DNA of 64,000 nucleotides from Pedobacter zeae (lineage in GTDB: Bacteria > Bacteroidota > Bacteroidia > Sphingobacteriales > Sphingobacteriaceae), in the NCBI RefSeq assembly GCF_014196715.1, contig NZ_JACIEF010000003.1, forward strand, positions 1,021,874-1,085,873, given 5' to 3'. The notes under the pieces are model-generated. The model worked only from the letters and a program-made list of their open reading frames with translations, was not told the origin of the DNA and searched no databases. Shown piece by piece: positions 47,274-55,812 of the stretch. Numbering within the stretch: the stretch's first letter is position 1; every line of letters begins with the position of its first letter. The position numbers were made by a program, and so were the translations under genes.

Positions 47274-47277
47274 GTGA

Positions 47278-48210
47278 TTATAGATTTAAGGCAATTTCTT
47301 TTTCTAGGTTGTAATTGCAGGGACTGGAAACCATTCCGAATTGGCCGATAGGATTGAGGTCTAAAAAATAATATTGCTGGTCCTCTTTGGATAAAACGAC
47401 ATCAAAAGAAGCGCAATTTAAACCTATAGTGTCCAACAAGCTTTTAATTTTGCGCTCGTAATATTTTGGAAATTGATAGGGTGTTATCCTATTGGGTTTC
47501 GATCGGTCGTAATTTCTAAAGTCAACCTTTGTTTTATTATTGCTTTGAGAAAAAATGGCCATCGCGTAAAAATTGCCATTAAGGTAGAAACACCTTATTT
47601 CATAGGTTTTCAAAATGTTTTTCTGGAAAAATGTAGGGACAAATTCATTTGGCAATGCTTCAATATCAGCTGCTGTTATCTCAGCTGTATATGTTAAATG
47701 AATAAAGTTATCCGTATCAAAAATAGTAAGAGGCGCGTTTAAGGGTTTCGATATGATGTTTTTTTCTTGATTATAAAATTCCTGTAAAGCTTCTTTATTT
47801 CCGGTAACAATAAAATTTGGCGCCAGTATTTTAAGTTTACTGCATAAATCCAACAAACGAAGTTTGTTGATGTCTCTTGTTTTAAAATTATTTATGCCAT
47901 CTTTTTTATCGAAAGTGAAATGGAGGTATTCCATTAAACTTTCATTTTCTGACAATAGGTAATTACTGATATGTTCACTTTTAAAGTTTTTTACAAGGTC
48001 TATATCTCCCCGCCTATACCATATTTTGGTTATTTCATTGCTGTGAATTTTTGTTCCATTAATGTTGAGTATAAAATCCTTTTCTGTAATCGAAATCAGT
48101 TTTACATCTGTATCTTCATTAATACGAATAAAATTCTTTTTCAACTGTATTAACCAGTTAATAACCATAGCAGTAGAATAATCATCAGTAATGGAGAAAA
48201 TCAAGATCAT
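47278..48210 (-). CDS. ATP-grasp peptide ligase, grasp-with-spasm (graspetide-like) type
   Basis: Predicted to form ester or amide cross-links between side chains of the precursor core, using ATP. The 310-residue protein has the family marks: KIWYRRGDI near residue 62, a nucleotide-binding lysine in NIISKPLN (about K155), QKNILKTYEIRCFYLNG (about 196-212) and metal-binding acidic residues in ASFD and YYFLDLNPIGQFG (about D284 and N286). WYRR and the YEIR segment resemble the ligases that make microviridin-type graspetides. It is the first enzyme gene after the two precursor genes, from which it is parted by a hairpin terminator at 48243-48274. Confidence 0.9.
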   Translation of the reverse strand: MILIFSITDDYSTAMVINWLIQLKKNFIRINEDTDVKLISITEKDFILNINGTKIHSNEITKIWYRRGDIDLVKNFKSEHISNYLLSENESLMEYLHFTFDKKDGINNFKTRDINKLRLLDLCSKLKILAPNFIVTGNKEALQEFYNQEKNIISKPLNAPLTIFDTDNFIHLTYTAEITAADIEALPNEFVPTFFQKNILKTYEIRCFYLNGNFYAMAIFSQSNNKTKVDFRNYDRSKPNRITPYQFPKYYERKIKSLLDTIGLNCASFDVVLSKEDQQYYFLDLNPIGQFGMVSSPCNYNLEKEIALNL

Positions 48211-48242
48211 ACTTAATTGGAGTTAACTTTGTTTAATTAGGT

Positions 48243-48274
48243 AAAAAATGGAGGCGGTTATTCCTCCATTTTTT
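48243..48274 (-). terminator. Intercistronic terminator between the precursor and enzyme genes
   Basis: A perfect 12-bp stem (48243-48254 with 48263-48274) with an 8-nt loop. On the - strand it ends in six T, so it is a classical terminator shape. It lies after the precursor stop (48288) and before the ATP-grasp start (48210). Partial readthrough would make many precursor copies for each enzyme copy. Confidence 0.85.
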
Positions 48275-48287
48275 AATTTGAAGAGCT

Positions 48288-48485
48288 TTAATCAATAGAA
48301 TTGGAAAGTCCCTGTACTGTTCTTACACTTCTAATACTTCCGTCGTCATTGTAATAGGTATACTGGCCATCAGGTGAATTGGTTGTGCCGGTTCTTACCC
48401 AGCACTCACTCATGGTTGAGGCAAGCTTGCCTCCATTGATTTGACTATTCTTTAAATCAATTCGTTTTTCAAATAAACCTTTCAT
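48288..48485 (-). CDS. RiPP precursor peptide with double-glycine leader (copy 1)
   Basis: A 65-residue precursor. The leader MKGLFEKRIDLKNSQINGG ends in a double glycine, the expected cut site of the C39 peptidase in the exporter. It matches the leader of the peptide at 48537 in LFEKRIDLKxxQINGGKLA. The core begins KLAST and carries serine/threonine and acidic residues (SECWVRTGTTNSPDGQ, YTYYNDDGSIRSV, ending SNSID) that an ATP-grasp ligase could join. It has one cysteine. It lies 77 bases before the ATP-grasp gene, with a terminator between. It is not similar to known microviridin cores, so the product is probably new. Confidence 0.88.
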   Translation of the reverse strand: MKGLFEKRIDLKNSQINGGKLASTMSECWVRTGTTNSPDGQYTYYNDDGSIRSVRTVQGLSNSID

Positions 48486-48536
48486 CGTATTTATTTTATT
48501 GGTTAATAAATCTTGTAATTTTTGTTTTTGGTGTTA

Positions 48537-48728
48537 TTAGCAATTATATTCAGTACAAACCTGAATGGTTGTTTTATTGTCGTCCTTAACAGTGTACCGA
48601 ACATCAGAACAGCCTCCTGAACAGGTTTCTGTGCGAACTGTCGTATTCGATTCGGCTAATTTTCCTCCGTTGATTTGACAGCTTTTTAAGTCAATCCTTT
48701 TCTCGAACAAATTGTTGTTTGTTTTCAT
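48537..48728 (-). CDS. RiPP precursor peptide with double-glycine leader (copy 2, cysteine-rich core)
   Basis: A 63-residue precursor that shares the leader core LFEKRIDLKxxQINGGKLA with copy 1 but has a different core. After the GG it reads KLAESNTTVRTETCSGGCSD, then VRYTVKDDNKTTIQVCTEYNC. The core has four cysteines (CSGGC, VC and a terminal C) besides many threonine, lysine and acidic residues, so disulfides, cross-links or both are possible. It is the promoter-proximal gene of the operon, 51 bases before copy 1. No further precursor is seen upstream. Confidence 0.88.
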   Translation of the reverse strand: MKTNNNLFEKRIDLKSCQINGGKLAESNTTVRTETCSGGCSDVRYTVKDDNKTTIQVCTEYNC

Positions 48729-49130
48729 AATAAAATAATTTTAGTGTAATAGGTAAATTTCGCCACCTTACCCTGGCGTTTGGGTTTTGTTAATTTAAAA
48801 ATCGACACAAGCCAAAGGGATTACAAGGGGCAATTGATATGTGACAGGTTTGAGCACCTTTTCGTGAATTCTGCACACATATTCGTAAAACGGCTAAGCA
48901 CCAATGGAGATTTCGTTTATCCTTTCTAAGGAAAAATGCTGAAATACAGCTAAAAGCCTCATATCCGTATCCAGGCCCTTGCTGGTATTATTGCAGTAAT
49001 TTTCAGATAAATATTAAATCGGCGCAGATATCGAATGAAACCCCACAGATATTTGTCGGCTGTTTTTTTTAGTGTTTACTATTTATACTTTTAAGGAATA
49101 ATTCAACCCGCACCCTATTAGAGGTGTAAT
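48729..49130. promoter_or_regulatory. Divergent control region of the RiPP operon and the kinase genes
   Basis: A 402-base gene-free stretch from which the peptide operon is read leftwards and the sensor kinase rightwards. I found no exact TTG/TAnnTTTG pair in either direction. A TACTTTTA at 49086-49093 before the kinase gene is a poor match. A LytTR regulator would be expected to bind paired repeats here, but none is obvious by eye. Confidence 0.4.
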
Positions 49131-51071
49131 ATGTTTGATAAGCCAATTCTTTCGTTGATGAATACCTGTGCGAAAACCCTGATTACCCTTTCTACGATTT
49201 GTTTTCTTATTATTCCGGCTTGCAGGAATAAGGAAGCCCCTAAGGTTGAGCATCAGTCAGTTAAAAAAGCCGCTTCCCAGGATGATTTATCGCTTATCCT
49301 TTCTTTCGATACCTTATCAGTTGCGGCGATAAAAAATATAGTTTACCAACAAGACAGCCTGTTGGGCAAAGGCCCCGATAAAGAGTCAAACCCTTACTAT
49401 CATTATTACCATGCCAGAAAATATATTTTTGAAAAGAAAAGAGATAGTGCCTTAATGGCGTACCAGAAAATGAAAGGGCTAAGCCCGAATGATGATATTG
49501 AGTTATTGAAAACCTATCGTATATTAAACCATAAAATGGTCAGCGGATCAACGGTCGAGTCTGCTTTGATGAGCCAGATTTTTGCAGCTTTGAAAATTGC
49601 TGAGCAGGCCCATAGCCGGTTGACCTATTCTTTTTATGATTTACTGGCACAGGCCTATTTTCAGAACAATAACGAAAAAAAATCAATTGAATATGCGGCT
49701 ATTTACTTTAAGCATAATCCCTTTAATACGCATCCTGTAATTAAACAACGCTATTTTGATATTTCGTTCCTATTGGCATCGCGGTTGGGCGATTTTAAAA
49801 AAATGACCTATTATAATGCCCAGGCAAGGCGTTTGGCCGAGCAGGTTGGCGATAGCCTGGCCATAGCCCGCACTTACGATAACGAAGCACAGATTTACAG
49901 CCGGCAATTGCAAACGGCCAAAGCCCTGGCCAGCAGTAAAATTTATTTCAACTACCTTAAAAAAACCAATAACCTGAATGGTATTGCCTATAACAACCTG
50001 GCTACCGCATTTTCTCAAAATCATGAGCCCGATTCTGCCATCAAATATTACCATGCGGGCATAGCTTTCGAAAAGCGCGATGCATCAGCCAGGCAAAAGG
50101 ATATCTATTACAACGGCCTGATCGAAGCCTATAAAATGAAGGGCGATTTTGCCCATGCGCTCCAGGCCGCAGATTCTGCCTACGCTATCGAACTGCGTAA
50201 CTATAAAGCGATCGAAGCAGTTAAGGTTGCCGAAATTCATGAAAAGTATCAGACAGAGAAAAAAGACCGGAATATAGCGGAGTTAAATAACCGCAATAAA
50301 CTGAATGAAACCATTATTAAACAGCAACGCTGGACAATTTTTTTAACGCTACTGGTTTTTATGGGGGTGGTTTCTTTCTTGTATACCTTTTATCGCCAGC
50401 AACGTTTAAGAGAAAAAAATAAACTGCTTAAATCAGAAAACCAGCGGTTAAATGTAGAGCAGAAAATGCTTCAGGCGCAGTTAAATCCGCATTTTATTTT
50501 TAATGCCATAGCAAATTTACAAAGCCTGATTGCCTCAGGGCATGTAGAAGAATCGGTATCTTACCTGCGGTCTTTTTCGGGCTTACTGCGTGGGGTTTTA
50601 GAACAAAACAGAAAAGATTTTATCGAAATTGAAGAAGAAATTGCTTCTTTAAACCATTATCTTCAGTTACAGCAAATGCGGTACCCTGATGTTTTCGATT
50701 ATAAAATTACTGTTGATGAGGAGCTGGACCAAAACGAAACGCTTATCCCGCCAATGCTCGTTCAGCCTTTTGTAGAAAATGCCATTGAGCATGGTTTCCG
50801 AAATATTACCTACAAAGGTTTGCTAACCATAGCTTTCAGGAAAAAAAACGATTTGCTGGTAATTGAAATTGATGATAACGGCAGCGGGCTAACCAAAAAA
50901 ACAACAGAAGATCAAAAGAAACAATCGCTGGCCCAGGTAATTTTAAAAGAAAGAATTGATTTACTCTTTACAGCTAAAGGGCAGAAAGCAGAATTTAAGG
51001 TAAAAGACAAAGGCGGCGACACTGCAACAGGTGTGTTTGCTGAAATCCTGATCCCAATAATTAATGATTAA
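49131..51071 (+). CDS. LytS-type sensor histidine kinase with periplasmic TPR domain
   Basis: A 646-residue membrane kinase; an ATG at 49158 is an alternative start. A hydrophobic N-terminus ends in LIIPACRNK (C31, a possible lipobox). Residues ~60-380 are tetratricopeptide-like helical repeats. A transmembrane helix spans about 401-420 (WTIFLTLLVFMGVVSFLYTF), then a coiled coil. The His_kinase domain has QLNPHFIFNAIANLQSL with the phosphorylated H454. The ATPase part shows PPMLVQPFVENAIEHGF and DDNGSGL. It forms a pair with the LytTR regulator 9 bases downstream and is divergent from the RiPP operon. It could sense the exported peptide or another envelope cue; that is inference. Confidence 0.92.
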   Translation: MFDKPILSLMNTCAKTLITLSTICFLIIPACRNKEAPKVEHQSVKKAASQDDLSLILSFDTLSVAAIKNIVYQQDSLLGKGPDKESNPYYHYYHARKYIFEKKRDSALMAYQKMKGLSPNDDIELLKTYRILNHKMVSGSTVESALMSQIFAALKIAEQAHSRLTYSFYDLLAQAYFQNNNEKKSIEYAAIYFKHNPFNTHPVIKQRYFDISFLLASRLGDFKKMTYYNAQARRLAEQVGDSLAIARTYDNEAQIYSRQLQTAKALASSKIYFNYLKKTNNLNGIAYNNLATAFSQNHEPDSAIKYYHAGIAFEKRDASARQKDIYYNGLIEAYKMKGDFAHALQAADSAYAIELRNYKAIEAVKVAEIHEKYQTEKKDRNIAELNNRNKLNETIIKQQRWTIFLTLLVFMGVVSFLYTFYRQQRLREKNKLLKSENQRLNVEQKMLQAQLNPHFIFNAIANLQSLIASGHVEESVSYLRSFSGLLRGVLEQNRKDFIEIEEEIASLNHYLQLQQMRYPDVFDYKITVDEELDQNETLIPPMLVQPFVENAIEHGFRNITYKGLLTIAFRKKNDLLVIEIDDNGSGLTKKTTEDQKKQSLAQVILKERIDLLFTAKGQKAEFKVKDKGGDTATGVFAEILIPIIND

Positions 51072-51080
51072 ATAACGGTT

Positions 51081-51827
51081 ATGAAGCTTTATATTTTAGA
51101 AGATGAAATCCGGATTTTACAACACATTTTACAAATTGTTAAAAAAATAGACTATCTGGAAGTAGTTGGCACTGCCGGAGAAATTAAAGTAGCCAAGAAA
51201 GAAATTCCGGCAGTAAAACCCGATATTATTCTGGCCGACATCCGTTTAAAGGATGGCGATAGTTTTCACTTGTTTGATGAAATCGGGGTGGCCGATTTTC
51301 AGGTTATTTTTTTAACGGCCTACGATCAGTATGCTATTCAGGCACTTAACCTGGGGGCTTTTGGCTATTTACTTAAACCCATTGATGAGGTATCCTTAAC
51401 GGCCTATTTAAACAAATGTTACCATCATCGCGAGCAGGAAACTTTAGCGCAACAGCAGCTTGCTATTGCGAAGGAGCATTATCTTGCTCAGGGAATGGCC
51501 GCAGCGAAGCGGATTGCGCTAAAAAGCCTTGAATATATAGAAGTTGTAGCCATTGATGATATTATGTATTGTAAAAGTGATAAGGGGTATACCACATTTT
51601 ACTTGAATACCAATAGCGAGATTTTGGTTTCTAAAGGATTAAAAGAATATGAAAGTTTACTTACTCCTTTTGGTTTCTTAAGGTGCCATCAATCGTACCT
51701 GATTAATTTTAAATACGTTAAAAAATATTACCGCGAAGGTTACTTACAAATGGAAAACAAGGAAACTATACCGGTTTCCAGCAGGAAAAAGGAAGAAGTG
51801 CTTAGGTATCTTGAAAATATAGCATAG
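51081..51827 (+). CDS. LytTR-family response regulator
   Basis: The 248-residue partner of the kinase upstream. The receiver domain (about 1-120) has the acidic pair LEDE, the phosphoacceptor D53 in ILADIRLKDGD, T in FLTAYDQYA and K in LLKPIDE. The LytTR DNA-binding domain (about 145-245) has YIEVVAIDDIMYCKSDKGYT, FLRCHQSYLINFKYV and IPVSSRKKEEVL. Such regulators bind paired direct repeats. The nearest candidate target is the divergent region 48729-49130. Confidence 0.94.
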   Translation: MKLYILEDEIRILQHILQIVKKIDYLEVVGTAGEIKVAKKEIPAVKPDIILADIRLKDGDSFHLFDEIGVADFQVIFLTAYDQYAIQALNLGAFGYLLKPIDEVSLTAYLNKCYHHREQETLAQQQLAIAKEHYLAQGMAAAKRIALKSLEYIEVVAIDDIMYCKSDKGYTTFYLNTNSEILVSKGLKEYESLLTPFGFLRCHQSYLINFKYVKKYYREGYLQMENKETIPVSSRKKEEVLRYLENIA

Positions 51828-51853
51828 GGACTCTTGTTAGGAGATTGGCTTAG

Positions 51854-52951
51854 CTAAAGTTTTTTTCTTTTTAACCATAGCCATGCACCGCTTACAGACA
51901 GAAAACCGGGAGTGAATCCAAATATTACATAAACCCATTTTAAAACAGCTCCTCCAAAGGCTCCTGTATGAAGTTGATAGTCGATGTATTCAAACCGTTC
52001 TTCCATGTCCTGCTCATCAATCACCTTCCGGTTCTTTATTTTTCCGGTGCAGGCATCAAAGGCAATGCTGCTGGCCTTTCCCTGGAGCAATACATTGGTG
52101 GTTTGCGGCATGTGGCCCCTTAGCAGAATATCAGCATTCTTTACCGTAGGGATGTTTACAGCAATAGGCTCAAATCCCGGAACGGTTTTACAGGCCAGGG
52201 TAACCAGCGTATCAATATTGGCATGAACTTCAAAAGTGGCCTGCTGTTTTGGAAGCGACCACATAGCAGGACTGAAATATTCCCTTAACATCCAAAATCC
52301 GGTAAAAAATAACAGCATGTTGAACAGTAATGCCCACACACCGATGATCCGGTGCAGCGAGGAAATACCCGTTCGCCGGCTCTTAAAATTAAGCCCCGCT
52401 TTAAAACGGAGCGCTTCCCAAAAATGTTTGCGGTAAATGATGGTACCGGTAATCAGCGACAGTAGCATTACCAGGCCAATAATCGCGGTAAGCAGCATTC
52501 CGGGAATGCCCAGTTGAAGGCTATAATGAAGGGTATAGATCCAGCGTATAAAGGAAGGCGAAAATTCATTATAACCGCCTTCCTTAAGGATCTTTCCGGA
52601 ATAAGGATTTACAAAAACATAGTAAAGATAGTTGTCTGTAAGCTTTTGCTGTCTTTTGTAAAGCATAAACTCATAACTGTCGTACTTGTTTCTTGGAAAA
52701 TCGTGCAGAACCAGTTTTTTAAGGTTTGGATGGGTATGTAGCACCATCCGGTAAAGCTCATCGGCAGAAATCTTTTTCCCGCGGGGAACAAGGCGGTGCA
52801 GTTCGGGATTAAAATAACGATCGAGCTCATGCCTGAAAACGAGCAGCGAACCACTCAGCCCGTACAGCAGAAAGAATACTCCGGCCATAAGGCCAAGCCA
52901 GCCATGGAGTTTAAAGGATATTTTGGTTATGCGTTTTTTCCAATCCATCAT
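51854..52951 (-). CDS. PepSY-domain membrane protein
   Basis: A 365-residue inner-membrane protein of the PepSY-associated family that often sits beside siderophore receptors and is thought to help reduce or release the metal. The start could be one codon later. It has a first helix near 17-38 (LHGWLGLMAGVFFLLYGLSG), PepSY-like segments outside the membrane, then helices near 145-170 and 200-225 and a last one near 340-358. Conserved histidines lie in KLHGW, FRHELDRYF, YTLHYSLQ and SLHRIIGVWALLFN, fitting haem or metal handling. It is the last gene of the copper-related operon, 9 bases after the receptor gene. Confidence 0.88.
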   Translation of the reverse strand: MMDWKKRITKISFKLHGWLGLMAGVFFLLYGLSGSLLVFRHELDRYFNPELHRLVPRGKKISADELYRMVLHTHPNLKKLVLHDFPRNKYDSYEFMLYKRQQKLTDNYLYYVFVNPYSGKILKEGGYNEFSPSFIRWIYTLHYSLQLGIPGMLLTAIIGLVMLLSLITGTIIYRKHFWEALRFKAGLNFKSRRTGISSLHRIIGVWALLFNMLLFFTGFWMLREYFSPAMWSLPKQQATFEVHANIDTLVTLACKTVPGFEPIAVNIPTVKNADILLRGHMPQTTNVLLQGKASSIAFDACTGKIKNRKVIDEQDMEERFEYIDYQLHTGAFGGAVLKWVYVIFGFTPGFLSVSGAWLWLKRKKL

Positions 52952-52960
52952 TTACCCAGG

Positions 52961-55147
52961 TTAAAATTTATAGCCGACATTTAACCTGAACTCCCTTGGG
53001 GCGTATGGAACGTAGGCATAGGTGCCAATTGTAGCCGACGATGGCGTAATCCATGCGCTTCCGTAATTGAATCGGTTTAAGATATTGTTTACAATTCCGT
53101 TTACACTGAAATGGCCATGCGACCAGGTTACGCCACCATCTAACCTGAATATAGGTGCAAGCTCGAGTTTTTGAAGTTCGTAACGGCCGGCCCTTCCTAT
53201 TTGCAACTGGTATCCTGAAGATATTGCTAAACCCTTTATCTGCTCAATGGGCAAAAGATAATTCAGCCAGGTATTCTGGATATGCTTAACGCGAAAAGGA
53301 GTAACCAATCCTACCCTGGCCGGATTTTCATCTGTTGAAATATGACTGTCGGTGTAGGCATAATTGATTACGGTATTTAGGCCTTTCACCATTTCTCCCT
53401 TCAGGTCAAACTCTATTCCTTTTGAAATGGTCTGGCCGAGCTGCGACTGGATGTTGGTTGAGGGATCGGTAACTTTAACATTATCGCGGATAATCCGGTA
53501 AAGTGAAACGGTGGTATTCCATTTTCCTTCCATCCAGTCTTTTTTAAGACCAGCTTCTAAATTTTTGCCCTTTAAGGGCTTAAATGCTTCTCCGCTGGTG
53601 GTATTCACACCACTTTGAGGGGTAAAGGTCTGGTCGGAAAGCGCATATACGGAAAAATCAGCCGTCAGTGAATAGCTCAATCCCAATTTTGGCGTAAAGG
53701 CGGTATTTTTAGTTTCGCCCAAACTGGTTTTTACAGGGCTCTTCTGAACACCTGTTTTACTAAAGGTAAGCCTGGCCGCCAGTGTCACACGTAACTTGTT
53801 TTCAAACATCCCGAGTTCGTCCTGCACATAGGCCGCCTGATATGAGATGGCCTGCTGATCGGTTGCAATCTCTGATAGTGCGCCGGTTCTAACGTTGGGA
53901 TCAAAAGGAATTCCATAAACAGGCTTATTTGTATCCAGGGGATAAAGGGTCTGGTTGGCAGTAGGATCGCCAGATCCGGAATAGGAGATAAACTTTTTAC
54001 GGTTGATATCTACCCCTCCCAGCAATTGGTGGCTAACGGTACCTGTAGAAAATTCGCCGCTCACATAGGGCTGTATAGCCAATACATCAGTATTTAGGCG
54101 CTCATAAGTTGCCCTGCGCATGATGAGGTTGGGTTGAGCGGCATTGTACCTGGAAACAAAGAAATAGGTTCCTTCCAGGTGGTCTCTGGCATAGGCTGCA
54201 TTTACGGTTAAGTGCCAGTTTTTACTCAAAGTGTTATGATAAGTTAAAAAACCATTGTGCTCTATGGATTTAAATGGCACCTTATTGGGATCATTTATGG
54301 TAAAATCAACAGGCAGGCTTGCAAATCCATCAGGTGCAAATACAGTAGCGAAATACTGCTGGAAACGCTGGTCTTGGAAAAGGTATTCTGCAGAAACATC
54401 AGCATGATCATTTATATTGTACCTGATTACCGGGTCTATCACAAATTTGTCATTGAAATTATACTTTTGGAAAGATTCAGACTTTTGCCCCAGGGCATTT
54501 AAACGGTACTGCCACTTTCCGGCCTTATCGATGTTGCCATCCAGATCGGCACTGAGGCGGTAAAGGTTAAAACTACCCGTAGTAAAACCGATCTGATGGT
54601 TAGGGGTACCCGTAGGTTGCTTAGTGAGTACGTTATAAGAACCCGCAGGGTCAAAAAGCCCATTGATATAACTGGACGGGCCTTTAATAAACTCCACCCG
54701 GTCAATAATGGCGGCATCCTCGGCGCTTGGACCTGCATAGATCATAGAAAGATCCATTCCGTTACGCATTGGGGTAATCTGTGCCCCACGCATAAATACC
54801 GAAGAATTGTACAGGTCTGCATTGTTGTTGCGCAGGGCCCCGCTCACATTACGGGTTACACTTTCATTGATGGTTATGGCCTGCTGGTCGGCCATGAGGC
54901 GCTGGTCAATCTCCTGGATGTTCTGCGGCAATTGCAGCAGTGGTGTACCGAGTTTCAGCGCAGCCGACGACTTGTTCAGGTTATACCGGCGGTAATAGCG
55001 CGAACTGATCCTGATTTCCTGCAATACCTTTGCCGTGGTATCTAAAGCAGATTTCAAGGTGTCCTTTTTTACCTTTGTGTTTTGCTGGGCACTAACACCC
55101 GTGGCTAAGAGGATAAAACATAAGCCCGAAAGTAAGATCCTTTTCAT
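52961..55147 (-). CDS. TonB-dependent siderophore-type receptor
   Basis: A 728-residue outer-membrane receptor. The signal peptide ends near GVSAQ (residue 21). The plug shows LPQNIQEIDQRLMADQQ, INESVTRNVSGAL, SVFMRGAQ and IDRVEFIKGPSSYINGLFDP, which is the pattern of TonB-dependent siderophore receptors (FhuA/FecA-like). The barrel ends FRLNVGYKF. There is no carboxypeptidase-D-like or STN domain in front. Such receptors usually import ferric siderophores. Here it is embedded in an operon with an SCO copper chaperone and MbnP/MbnH-like genes, so a copper complex is a serious alternative. Confidence 0.92.
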   Translation of the reverse strand: MKRILLSGLCFILLATGVSAQQNTKVKKDTLKSALDTTAKVLQEIRISSRYYRRYNLNKSSAALKLGTPLLQLPQNIQEIDQRLMADQQAITINESVTRNVSGALRNNNADLYNSSVFMRGAQITPMRNGMDLSMIYAGPSAEDAAIIDRVEFIKGPSSYINGLFDPAGSYNVLTKQPTGTPNHQIGFTTGSFNLYRLSADLDGNIDKAGKWQYRLNALGQKSESFQKYNFNDKFVIDPVIRYNINDHADVSAEYLFQDQRFQQYFATVFAPDGFASLPVDFTINDPNKVPFKSIEHNGFLTYHNTLSKNWHLTVNAAYARDHLEGTYFFVSRYNAAQPNLIMRRATYERLNTDVLAIQPYVSGEFSTGTVSHQLLGGVDINRKKFISYSGSGDPTANQTLYPLDTNKPVYGIPFDPNVRTGALSEIATDQQAISYQAAYVQDELGMFENKLRVTLAARLTFSKTGVQKSPVKTSLGETKNTAFTPKLGLSYSLTADFSVYALSDQTFTPQSGVNTTSGEAFKPLKGKNLEAGLKKDWMEGKWNTTVSLYRIIRDNVKVTDPSTNIQSQLGQTISKGIEFDLKGEMVKGLNTVINYAYTDSHISTDENPARVGLVTPFRVKHIQNTWLNYLLPIEQIKGLAISSGYQLQIGRAGRYELQKLELAPIFRLDGGVTWSHGHFSVNGIVNNILNRFNYGSAWITPSSATIGTYAYVPYAPREFRLNVGYKF

Positions 55148-55157
55148 CTCATCTTTT

Positions 55158-55796
55158 TTACTTTTCTTTCAAAAGAATATCCATATCCTTCATTAACTGA
55201 TCTACCTGATCGGTCTGCGTTCCGTCATAGGCCCCTCTAACCCTTCGGTGTTTATCAATAAGCACCAGGTAGCCCTGGTGAACATAACCCCCGGGAGAGG
55301 CCTTATCTTCGTTAACCGAAACCAGATAATCCTTTTCTGCCAATCTGTAGACGATGTCTTTTATTCCCCACACAAACTGCCATTGTTTGCCATCGGCACC
55401 AAGCTTTGAACGGTAGGCCTTAAGCCTCGAAGGAATATCGTAACGGTAATCAATGGTATGCGATAGGAGCATCACATCCGGATTGCCCTTATATTTCTCA
55501 TAGACCTTTAAGAGGTTGCGGTGCATAATGGGACAGATGGTTGGGCAGGAAGTAAAAAAGAAATCGGCTACATAGATCTTGCCATCAAAGTCCTTGTTGG
55601 TTACCGTTATGCTGTCCTGGTTTAAAAAGCTAAAATCAGGTATGGTTTTATAAGCAGTATCAATTACGGGTTTCCCGTTAACCATGGTTTGCTTTACCCC
55701 ATCGGGAATCAGGGGCAATCTTTGTTCGCTCTCCCTGCATGAAAAAATCATGATGGCCAGGGCAAGTATCAGAACCGGCTTTAAGTTTTCTTTCAT
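55158..55796 (-). CDS. SCO1/SenC-family copper chaperone lipoprotein
   Basis: A thioredoxin-fold protein that carries copper, classically to the CuA centre of cytochrome oxidase. From the ATG at 55796 it has 212 residues and the lipobox MIFSCRE (C20); the ATG at 55841 would lie inside the upstream gene. The copper site is complete: FTSCPTICP gives C84 and C88, and the distal histidine is in YVHQGYLVLID (about H173). It lies between a His-rich lipoprotein gene and the receptor gene in the same operon. Confidence 0.93.
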   Translation of the reverse strand: MKENLKPVLILALAIMIFSCRESEQRLPLIPDGVKQTMVNGKPVIDTAYKTIPDFSFLNQDSITVTNKDFDGKIYVADFFFTSCPTICPIMHRNLLKVYEKYKGNPDVMLLSHTIDYRYDIPSRLKAYRSKLGADGKQWQFVWGIKDIVYRLAEKDYLVSVNEDKASPGGYVHQGYLVLIDKHRRVRGAYDGTQTDQVDQLMKDMDILLKEK

Positions 55797-55812
55797 CGCT
55801 GTTCTTTTTAAA

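Noticed and set aside
43833..48728. Lanthipeptide or classical bacteriocin cluster
   Set aside because: No LanM/LanB/LanC-type enzyme and no immunity-like gene; the ATP-grasp plus SPASM pair defines a different class.
54596..55045. 149-codon + strand frame
   Set aside because: Antisense shadow of the TonB-dependent receptor plug region.
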